NCBI GenBank assembly: GCA_002455335.1
Contig: DKKP01000287.1
Location: 1,070 to 9,917 of the forward strand
DNA: 8,848 nucleotides
Source of the DNA: Anaerolineales bacterium UBA6663
GTDB lineage: Bacteria > Chloroflexota > Anaerolineae > Anaerolineales > UBA6663
Reading direction: 5' to 3'
Made by a program: the position numbers and the translations under genes. Position 1 is the first letter of the stretch; each line of letters begins with the position of its first letter. The notes below the pieces were generated by a model, which had not been told where the DNA came from, ran no database searches, and was given only the letters and a program-made list of their open reading frames with translations. Of the stretch, positions 1 to 5,474 are shown one piece after another.

Positions 1-371
1 AGCAGCTCGGAACGGGGCCAGAACGAGGAAACATCGCGCCCCGCCAAAGCGGCGTTGCCGATGGTGACGAGCGCGATCGGCAGGCCGAAACGCCCGGCGC
101 CGGCCAGCTGGCTCATGGCGTTCATTACGGCCGCGAGTGGTGCGGCGTTATCGTTGCTGAAAAGGCTGAGCAGGGTGATGATGCCGATCGCGACAAGGAT
201 GATGCCAACGATGTCCAGCTTGCGATCGAGCGACATCCCGGCAGGGGCGGGCGGCGCCGCGGCAGCCTTCCCTCGGCCGCCGCTCTTGGCGCGGCTGGTA
301 CGCCCGGCCGCCTTGCCCTTGCCGCCCTTCGCGGGCTCGGGCTTACGAAAAAGATTGCCCAGAAAGCTCAT
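1..371 (-). CDS. FtsK/SpoIIIE-like DNA translocase, N-terminal fragment (cut by window edge)
   Basis: Reading the minus strand from the ATG at 371 gives 123 open residues that run off the left edge. Residues 1-45 form a basic, low-complexity leader rich in Lys, Gly, Ala and Pro. A first membrane segment follows at about 52-72 (it begins LDIVGIILVAIG), then a short polar loop and a second hydrophobic segment at about 95-109. A charged or low-complexity leader ahead of a four-pass membrane domain is the layout of the N-terminal domain of FtsK-type translocases, which anchor at the division septum and pump chromosome DNA. The motor domain is outside the window, so the family call rests on the first two membrane segments only. 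It could be another multipass membrane protein. The start has no strong Shine-Dalgarno sequence, but it lies about 38 bases downstream of a good promoter. Confidence 0.5.
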   Translation of the reverse strand, partial: MSFLGNLFRKPEPAKGGKGKAAGRTSRAKSGGRGKAAAAPPAPAGMSLDRKLDIVGIILVAIGIITLLSLFSNDNAAPLAAVMNAMSQLAGAGRFGLPIALVTIGNAALAGRDVSSFWPRSEL

Positions 372-408
372 AACCCAGCTGATCCGACCCTTCGCAATGA
401 GAAAAAGC

Positions 409-437
409 ATTATAGCGCAGGGCGCCCTGTTTGTATA
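409..437 (-). promoter_or_regulatory. Sigma70-like promoter for the leftward FtsK-like gene
   Basis: On the minus strand a perfect -10 box, TATAAT, lies at 414-409. A -35 box TATACA (4 of 6 matches to TTGACA) lies at 437-432, and the spacer is exactly 17 bases. The predicted transcription start is near 402, giving a leader of about 30 bases before the ATG at 371. No comparable promoter was found for the rightward gene in the same gap. Confidence 0.55.
418..429. promoter_or_regulatory. 12-bp palindrome between the -35 and -10 boxes, possible operator
   Basis: CAGGGCGCCCTG is a perfect 12-base palindrome lying wholly inside the spacer of the predicted leftward promoter. A dimeric repressor bound there would block that promoter. 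In GC-rich DNA such a palindrome can arise by chance, so only its position makes it worth marking. Confidence 0.3.
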
Positions 438-477
438 TTTGTTCTAGGTCGCTGTGGCATGATTGTCCTGGATCACA

Positions 478-1383
478 ATGGATTTCAACCCCCCAAAGAC
501 TCGCGGTCTGCTATGGGCCATGGCCGCCGCAACGCCGCTTGTGATCGCGCTTCTGGCGGGCATGCTTCTGGCCGTGGCTGAGCCCGTCACCGGTCTCAAC
601 CTTGCCGGCGTGGCGCTCGTGCTCGTCGCCCTGCCGCCGTTGGGCTGGCTGATGTACCGCGTTGTCGGGTTGGTCGGAGCCCGGTACCGAGTCGCGGCGG
701 GGGCGCTCGAGATCGTGTGGGGCAGTCGACGCGAGGTGATCCCGCTCCGAGATATCGAGGAGGCGCACCCGGCGCCGCTCTTCACAGGCGATCTGTCGGC
801 GCGCGGCCTCAACTGGCCGGGTTGCGTGGTCAGCCGATTCGAGCACCCTCAACTCGGTCTGGTCGAATTCCTGGCGGCGTCAGCCGAGAAGCGCGACCTG
901 GTCTTGATCGGGTATCAGGGTGGTTGGCTGGCGCTTTCGCCCGGTGACGTAACGGGCTTCCTTAATGCGCTTTCAGGGCGCCGGCTGGCCGAGGCACGGG
1001 CCGGGGCCTCGACGGTTCCGGCGCGGGTTGGGCGCTCACTCCTTGGCGATCGGGTCGCGCTTGGCCTGGTGTTGGGCGCCGTCGTCATCCTTGGGGGCCT
1101 GATCCTCTACCTGTTTTCGATCTGGCCACAGCTACCGCCGGTACTGGCGCTGCGTTTCAATGCCGACGGCACGCCCGAGCGCTTTGGCCCGCCGGCCGGT
1201 CTCTTCATCCTGCCCGTGATCGGGGCCGTGGCCCTTGTGCTCAATACACTGTACGGCGCGATCCTCCACAGCCGCGCCGCCGATCGCCAGGCCGCGTATG
1301 TCATGCTGTCGTCCTCCATCGCGATCCAGGGCCTGGTCTGGGTCGCGGCCTTCTTCGTGCTCTTCGCAGGCGTTGCCCCTTAG
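478..1383 (+). CDS. Membrane protein with bacterial PH-like domain and DUF1648-like C-terminal part
   Basis: A 301-residue protein from the ATG at 478. A TTG at 463 would add five residues, and neither start has a clear ribosome binding site. Two membrane segments (about 11-33 and 41-64) are followed by a soluble region of about 68-160. That region has short beta strands (from YRVAAGALEIVWG, then a REVIPLRDIEEA stretch), which is the opening pattern of bacterial PH domains found in membrane proteins. Three more membrane segments lie at about 193-214, 240-262 and 276-298. Between the third and fourth, the stretch LPPVLALRFNADGTPERFG resembles the DUF1648 signature, where a membrane segment is followed by a proline-rich turn and an FN..G.P motif. 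Function is unknown; PH-like membrane proteins of this kind are often linked to envelope stress. It converges on the dehydrogenase gene with a 38-base gap. Confidence 0.75.
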   Translation: MDFNPPKTRGLLWAMAAATPLVIALLAGMLLAVAEPVTGLNLAGVALVLVALPPLGWLMYRVVGLVGARYRVAAGALEIVWGSRREVIPLRDIEEAHPAPLFTGDLSARGLNWPGCVVSRFEHPQLGLVEFLAASAEKRDLVLIGYQGGWLALSPGDVTGFLNALSGRRLAEARAGASTVPARVGRSLLGDRVALGLVLGAVVILGGLILYLFSIWPQLPPVLALRFNADGTPERFGPPAGLFILPVIGAVALVLNTLYGAILHSRAADRQAAYVMLSSSIAIQGLVWVAAFFVLFAGVAP

Positions 1384-1421
1384 CGCCCTCGTGTCCGGAT
1401 CCGCCGGAGCTCCGTCTGCCG

Positions 1422-2273
1422 TCAGATCACCGACTTCACAGTCTCCACGTTCAACGGCATCTCGAGTTCTTGCGTGCGCGTGACCCAACGCCAGGCGGCG
1501 CGCACCCCGCGTGAGAGGAGAAACGCCGGCGTGATGACCTGCACGTTCAGACCTGTGCGACCGTCGGTGGCAGCGGACGCAATCCACAATGCGCGGGCCG
1601 CCGGGACCTCAGGCGGGTTGCCGAGGATTCGAACGACGGTCTTGAGCGGATTGAGCTTCGCTTCGTAACCAACCACCGCCTGGACCTGGCTGAGCATCTC
1701 GGTCGTCACCAGCCCAGGATTGATGGCATACACACCGACTCCACAGTCCGCGTACTCGCGAGCCAGCGCCGTCGTGAACGCGCGCACCCAGGTCTTGCTG
1801 CTGGCATAGGCGTTTTGGAACGGAACGGGCTGGTTGTCGCCGCGGCCGAGCAGGTTGATCAGCTTGCCGCGCCGCTGAGGCACGAAGTGGCGCAGCGCCG
1901 TCACCGACCCGTTGTAGACCCCAACGATGTTGGTGCCGATGACACGCTGGAACTCATCCGAGGGCAGGTGGGCCGTCGGGCCGTATGGCGCCGAGAGCCC
2001 GGCATTGTTGACCCAGATATCCAGGCGCCCGAAGGCGCTTACTGCATGTGCGGCCAGGGCCTCCACCTGTGCGAGATCGCCGACATCACAGGCCAGGCCC
2101 GTCGCGCGACCACCCTGGGCCCGGATCGACTGCACGGCGGCCTCCACAGATCGGGCCGAGCGTGAGGCGATGACGACCGCCGCGCCTTCCCGCGCATAGG
2201 TCTCGGCGATCGCCAGACCCAGACCACGACTCCCGCCAGTGATGACGGCAACCTGATTCTCAAGGGTACGCAT
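1422..2273 (-). CDS. Short-chain dehydrogenase/reductase (SDR) family protein
   Basis: A 283-residue classical SDR with an NAD(P)-binding Rossmann fold. Numbered from the ATG at 2273, the glycine motif TGGSRGLG is at 12-19, the NNAG motif at 89-92, the structural Asn in TNIVG at 115, and the catalytic Tyr and Lys of YASSK at 156 and 160. INPGLVTTEM is the usual segment after the active site. Arg16 and Arg38 near the cofactor site suggest NADP(H). The position 13 residues before the Tyr, normally the catalytic Ser, is Gly143 within NLLGRG. The substrate cannot be read from sequence. A TTG three bases upstream is also possible, but AAGGAG at 2284-2279 sits 5 bases from the ATG and 2 from the TTG, which favours the ATG. 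The gene is divergent from the MarR gene and may share its control region. Confidence 0.88.
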   Translation of the reverse strand: MRTLENQVAVITGGSRGLGLAIAETYAREGAAVVIASRSARSVEAAVQSIRAQGGRATGLACDVGDLAQVEALAAHAVSAFGRLDIWVNNAGLSAPYGPTAHLPSDEFQRVIGTNIVGVYNGSVTALRHFVPQRRGKLINLLGRGDNQPVPFQNAYASSKTWVRAFTTALAREYADCGVGVYAINPGLVTTEMLSQVQAVVGYEAKLNPLKTVVRILGNPPEVPAARALWIASAATDGRTGLNVQVITPAFLLSRGVRAAWRWVTRTQELEMPLNVETVKSVI

Positions 2274-2278
2274 CAATG

Positions 2279-2284
2279 CTCCTT
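2279..2284 (-). promoter_or_regulatory. Ribosome binding site of the SDR gene
   Basis: AAGGAG on the minus strand, 5 bases upstream of the ATG at 2273. It decides between that ATG and the TTG at 2276. Confidence 0.7.
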
Positions 2285-2344
2285 ATGGAATGTTGCGGCG
2301 GCCAACACCGGCATGTTCCGCCACTTCCGGGACTCATCAAACAC

Positions 2345-2420
2345 TCAACTGCCGAATTTGCTTTGCAATTGTAAAATATCATCAATGCAAAATATTACGC
2401 CATTAGAAATTTGTTAGTCA
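2345..2420. promoter_or_regulatory. AT-rich divergent control region with candidate MarR operator
   Basis: The 165-base gap between the SDR gene (leftward) and the MarR gene (rightward) contains a clearly AT-rich stretch in otherwise GC-rich DNA. TTTGCAATTGTAAA at 2362-2375 is a 14-base palindrome with a single mismatched pair, a size and symmetry usual for MarR operators. A second TGCAAA half-like site lies at 2386-2391, and AAAATAT occurs twice (2373-2379 and 2389-2395), 16 bases apart start to start. A weak rightward promoter can be drawn: TTGTAA at 2369-2374, 18 bases, then TATTAC at 2393-2398, with the palindrome overlapping its -35 box. MarR regulators commonly bind between their own gene and a divergent neighbour. 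The binding itself is inferred. Confidence 0.45.
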
Positions 2421-2438
2421 GGACTGGAGATGTCCCAA

Positions 2439-2915
2439 ATGTCTGAACTTGAAGTCCTGCAACGCGCGCTTCGACGCTGGGCCGAGGCCTATATGGGCAC
2501 AGCCTGGCGCGAAACCGGGCACTTCATCCGGCAGCAAGGGCTCTCTAACGCCCAGTTCAGCCTGATGATGACCATGCACTACCGTGGCGAGGCCAAGATC
2601 ACGGATATCGCCGACATGCTCGGCGTGAGCACGGCTTACGCCAGCCAGATGATCGACAAGATGGTGCAGGGCGGTTTTCTGGCCCGCGCCGAAGATCCGA
2701 CCGATCGGCGCGTGAACCTCGTCAACCTCAGCCCATCCGGCCGCGCGTTGACCGAGGCCGCGATTGAGATGCGCAGCGGCTGGACCGAGGCGCTGGCGCA
2801 GGCCATCGACCCAGACGAACGAGCCACCGCAGCCCGATTGCTCGATCAACTAACCCAGGCGGTTCGGCTGACGCACCCACAGGGTGAACGCAAATCCGAT
2901 GGAGAAAACAAATGA
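2439..2915 (+). CDS. MarR-family transcriptional regulator
   Basis: A 158-residue winged helix-turn-helix regulator of normal MarR length. Helices at about 3-32 would form the dimer interface. The DNA-binding helices run from about 52 to 78 (AKITDIADMLGVSTAYASQMIDKM), and the wing carries the family hallmark DPTDRR at 86-91, followed by VNLVNLSPSGR. C-terminal helices complete the dimer part. An in-frame ATG at 2430 would add three residues, but GGAG at 2426-2429 directly abuts it. The same GGAG lies 9 bases before the ATG at 2439, so 2439 is the better start. The stop overlaps the next ATG by four bases, so the regulator and the F420 reductase are translationally coupled. It probably controls itself, the reductase, perhaps the ABC genes and the divergent SDR. 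The ligand is unknown. Confidence 0.9.
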   Translation: MSELEVLQRALRRWAEAYMGTAWRETGHFIRQQGLSNAQFSLMMTMHYRGEAKITDIADMLGVSTAYASQMIDKMVQGGFLARAEDPTDRRVNLVNLSPSGRALTEAAIEMRSGWTEALAQAIDPDERATAARLLDQLTQAVRLTHPQGERKSDGENK

Positions 2916-3379
2916 CGACCCAGACCCGCCAACCCAAGATGTCGGGGCTCGCCCGTGCCATGATGGGCTTGCAGACTTTTCTTCTCCGCCGTAACTGGTT
3001 GGGCGCCTTTGGCGACGAAGTGATGGTGATCACGGTCACCGGTCGACGGTCTGGGCGCTCGTATAGCACGCCGATCGGTTACCTCAACGACGGCGAGACG
3101 ATCGTGGCGCTCTCACAGGGTAGCCAATGGGTGCGCAACGCGCTGGCGGCGCCCGAAGTCGTGCTCGAAATCAAAGGGCGCAAGCTGCGCGCAAAGGCCG
3201 AGCGGGTCGATGATCCGGCCGAGCGCGACAGGATCTTCGGTCTGTATCGCGCCCAACGTCGTGCGAACTTCGCCCGGTACTTCGGCGTGCCGGTCGACGC
3301 GGACCCGACGACGCTATCTAGGGCCCTGGCCACCCGGGTCTTCCTCCGGTTTTTGGCGATACACGACACTGACAACTGA
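2912..3379 (+). CDS. Deazaflavin (F420)-dependent nitroreductase/quinone reductase family protein
   Basis: A 155-residue soluble protein of the Ddn-like split-barrel family, whose members use reduced cofactor F420 to reduce quinones, nitro compounds and other xenobiotics. The core motif is at about 37-58: VMVITVTGRRSG followed by a STPIGYL strand, matching the family pattern of a hydrophobic strand, TGR(K/R)SG and a TP-x-x-Y segment that holds the cofactor phosphate. The W-x-x-N-x-x-x-x-P pattern at 73-81 (WVRNALAAPEV) and the following strand on basic residues are also family features. The start is fixed by the ATGA overlap with the MarR stop and by GGAG at 2901-2904, 7 bases upstream. The substrate cannot be inferred. 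A heme- or flavin-binding role is possible in this fold, but the motif favours F420. It also implies that the host makes F420. Confidence 0.82.
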   Translation: MTTQTRQPKMSGLARAMMGLQTFLLRRNWLGAFGDEVMVITVTGRRSGRSYSTPIGYLNDGETIVALSQGSQWVRNALAAPEVVLEIKGRKLRAKAERVDDPAERDRIFGLYRAQRRANFARYFGVPVDADPTTLSRALATRVFLRFLAIHDTDN

Positions 3380-3454
3380 TCTCCACGTTGGATCCACGAT
3401 CGCCGGCTAAGGTCGGCGGTGGCGGCATCAATCCGAAAGGTAAGGTTTGGTTTC

Positions 3455-5401
3455 ATGATGATGGGCAGACCGGGAGGACGCCGTGGTGGCCCTCCCACAC
3501 CGAACAACAAAGGCCTGCAGCGCTCGATCGCGTACTTGCGTGGGCAGGGCCGGCGGGCGATCCTGCCGTACACGTTTCTGATCATCGCCACGTTGTCGCA
3601 GCTGGCGGTGCCGCGGCTCGTGCGCGACATCATCGACGCGGTGACAAATGGCTATGTCGCCAGCCAGGTGCTCGATGCTTGGGACAAGATCCCGACCGCG
3701 TTCCAGTCTGCGGCCGTCCCGCAACTGCTCGAGGCCTTCGCGCTGCCGGCCGATTGGTCACAGGATCAACTCCTGACCGAGATGCAGGCGCGCTTCGACG
3801 GCGCTCCGCAGGCGCTGCTCAACGCCGCGATCGCGATCGTGATCTTTGCCGCGCTCCGCGGCGTGTTCGCCTTCCTGCAGACGTTTTGGGCGGAGCGTAA
3901 TTCACAGGGCGTGGCCTTCGATCTGCGCAACGACCTGTATGCCAAGATCCAACGTCTGTCGTTCTCGTACTACGATCAGAACCAGACCGGCCAGCTGATG
4001 ATCCGCGCCACAGACGACGTCGAAAAGGTCCGGCTCTTCCTCGGCCAGGGCCTTGTGCAACTCGTCGGGGCCGTGGTGCTGCTGACCGGCACCCTGGTCG
4101 TGCTGTTCACCACAAACGTTGCTCTGGCATGGACAGCGATCTGGATCCTGCCCGTAGCGCTCGTGCTCTTCATGGTCTTCGGTATCGTCAGCCAGCCGCT
4201 CTTTGGCGTGGTTCAACAGCGTCTTTCGGCGCTCAACACCATCCTGCAGGAGAACCTGGCCGGCATTCGGGTGGTGCAGGCCTTCACCCGCGAGAAGCAG
4301 GAGCAAGCCAAGTTTCAGACCGCGGCCGATCAGCTGCTTAACCAGCAGATCACACTCTCGCGTCTGTTCACGTTCCTGTTCCCGCTTGTCTTCCTGGTGG
4401 CTAACCTCGGTCAGGCGACTGTCCTGTACTTCGGCGGCCAGCAGATCATCACGGGCACGCTCACCCTCGGGCAATACCAGGAGTTCTCGCTCTACCTGGT
4501 CTATCTGTTCTTCCCGATCGCGCAGATCGGCTTCATCATCACCCAGCTCGGCCAGGCCGGCGCCTCGGCCGGGCGGATCTTCGAGATCCTCGACGCTCGC
4601 AGCGATGTGGTCGACAAACCCGATGCGATCGAATTGCCCGCTGTCAATGGCCAGGTGACGTTCGAGGACGTGACCTTCAGGTACTTCGGCGGCGGCGAGC
4701 CGGTGCTCAAAGACGTGAGCTTCACGGCCGAGCCCGGCCAGACCGTGGCGCTGCTCGGCGCGACAGGTTCGGGCAAGACGACGATCATCAATCTGTTGCC
4801 GCGCTTCTATGACCCGACCCAGGGCCGGATCCGGATCGACGGACACGACCTGCGCGACGTCAGGCTCGACAGCCTGCGCGCTCAGATCGGCATCGTGCTT
4901 CAGGAGACCACGCTCTTCAGCGGCACGATCCGCGACAACATCGCCTTTGGTAAGCCCGATGCCAGCCTCGACGAGGTGATCGCGGCCGCGCAGGCAGCGG
5001 CGGCCCACGACTTCATCACGGGCTTCGCACAGGGCTACGACACGCCGGTCGGTGAGCGCGGAACCACGCTCTCGGGCGGCCAGAAGCAGCGCATCGCCAT
5101 CGCGCGGGCGTTGTTGCTCGACCCGCGCATCCTGATCCTCGACGACAGCACCTCGAGCGTCGACCTGGCCACCGAGGCCGTGATCCAGGCGGCACTCGAC
5201 AGGCTGATGGTCGGTCGTACGTCTTTCGTGATCGCCCAGCGCATCAGCACGGTCATGCACGCCGACCAGATCCTGGTGCTCGACAAGGGCCAGGTCGTCG
5301 CGCGCGGCACCCATGCCGAGTTGCTCGAAGACAGCCCGATCTACGCCGAGATCTACAACTCACAGTTAGTCGGGCAGTCGGGTAGTCAGGTCGTCGCGTA
5401 G
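3455..5401 (+). CDS. ABC exporter half-transporter, degenerate-site subunit (membrane plus ATPase domains)
   Basis: A 648-residue type IV exporter half: six-pass membrane domain to about 385, then a nucleotide-binding domain. Motifs: Walker A GATGSGKT at 435-442, Q-loop Gln483, signature LSGGQ at 539-543, Walker B Asp563. The residue after Walker B, normally the catalytic Glu, is Asp564 (ILDDSTSSVD), and the switch His is Gln595 (IAQRIS). Both changes mark the degenerate subunit of heterodimeric exporters such as TM287/288, BmrCD and LmrCD. Its partner is the next gene. The loop between the first two membrane segments is long, about 60 residues (61-120). The protein has no cysteine. A GTG at 3419 would extend it by 12 residues; I chose the ATG at 3455 because AAGG at 3442-3445 is 9 bases upstream. 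The last 12 codons lie inside a hairpin repeat. The substrate is unknown, with a drug or lipid likely. Confidence 0.92.
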   Translation: MMMGRPGGRRGGPPTPNNKGLQRSIAYLRGQGRRAILPYTFLIIATLSQLAVPRLVRDIIDAVTNGYVASQVLDAWDKIPTAFQSAAVPQLLEAFALPADWSQDQLLTEMQARFDGAPQALLNAAIAIVIFAALRGVFAFLQTFWAERNSQGVAFDLRNDLYAKIQRLSFSYYDQNQTGQLMIRATDDVEKVRLFLGQGLVQLVGAVVLLTGTLVVLFTTNVALAWTAIWILPVALVLFMVFGIVSQPLFGVVQQRLSALNTILQENLAGIRVVQAFTREKQEQAKFQTAADQLLNQQITLSRLFTFLFPLVFLVANLGQATVLYFGGQQIITGTLTLGQYQEFSLYLVYLFFPIAQIGFIITQLGQAGASAGRIFEILDARSDVVDKPDAIELPAVNGQVTFEDVTFRYFGGGEPVLKDVSFTAEPGQTVALLGATGSGKTTIINLLPRFYDPTQGRIRIDGHDLRDVRLDSLRAQIGIVLQETTLFSGTIRDNIAFGKPDASLDEVIAAAQAAAAHDFITGFAQGYDTPVGERGTTLSGGQKQRIAIARALLLDPRILILDDSTSSVDLATEAVIQAALDRLMVGRTSFVIAQRISTVMHADQILVLDKGQVVARGTHAELLEDSPIYAEIYNSQLVGQSGSQVVA

Positions 5402-5463
5402 TCGGTTGCTCGGAGCAACGACGCGACCTCTGAACAACCCGACTCCTGGACGACTAGACTAAC
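5365..5463 (+). repeat. 99-base composite hairpin on a degenerate 8-base repeat, between the two ABC genes
   Basis: The left half is five degenerate 8-base units at 5367-5406: TAGTCGGG, CAGTCGGG, TAGTCAGG, TCGTCGCG and TAGTCGGT. The right half carries their complements. Paired arms, from outside in: GTTAGTC (5365-5371) with GACTAAC (5457-5463); AGTCGGGT (5376-5383) with ACCCGACT (5437-5444); AGGT (5388-5391) with ACCT (5426-5429); CGCGT (5395-5399) with ACGCG (5421-5425); GTTGCTC (5405-5411) with GAGCAAC (5413-5419). The stop codon of the first ABC gene (5399-5401) is inside, and GGAGG for the second begins one base after the outer arm. There is no T-run, so it is not a standard terminator. 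It resembles a REP- or MITE-like dispersed palindrome, or an intercistronic RNA structure that sets the ratio of the two subunits. Confidence 0.65.
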
Positions 5464-5464
5464 C

Positions 5465-5469
5465 GGAGG
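5465..5469 (+). promoter_or_regulatory. Ribosome binding site of the second ABC gene, beside the hairpin
   Basis: GGAGG, 5 bases before the ATG at 5475, the strongest Shine-Dalgarno sequence in the window. It starts one base after the outer stem of the 5365-5463 hairpin. That stem would leave the site free but could stack against it. Confidence 0.75.
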
Positions 5470-5474
5470 GACTT

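Noticed and set aside
55..447. A 130-codon plus-strand frame near the left edge
   Set aside because: It is the complement of the FtsK-like reading frame and its product is Pro/Arg/Ala-rich low complexity. The minus strand has a good promoter and membrane segments.
1394..1414. Small inverted repeats (TCCGG/CCGGA and CGGAGCTCCG) between the convergent genes
   Set aside because: Stems of only 5 pairs and no T-run. Expected by chance in GC-rich DNA, so not called a terminator.
2287..2322. Inverted repeats TGTTG/CAACA and GGCGG/CCGCC in the SDR leader
   Set aside because: Short stems that overlap each other with different partners. No known riboswitch shape is visible.
3401..3418. CGCCG/CGGCG hairpin and a promoter-like pair before the first ABC gene
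   Set aside because: A five-pair stem and a poorly spaced -35/-10 pair (about 14 bases). Neither supports a terminator or a separate promoter.
3419..3454. GTG start 12 codons upstream of the first ABC gene
   Set aside because: No ribosome site at a proper distance, whereas AAGG precedes the ATG at 3455 by 9 bases, and the extra residues look like untranslated leader.
3902..5314. A 470-codon open frame on the minus strand opposite the first ABC gene
   Set aside because: Same shadow effect. It lies inside a clearly coding plus-strand gene and its product is charged and featureless.
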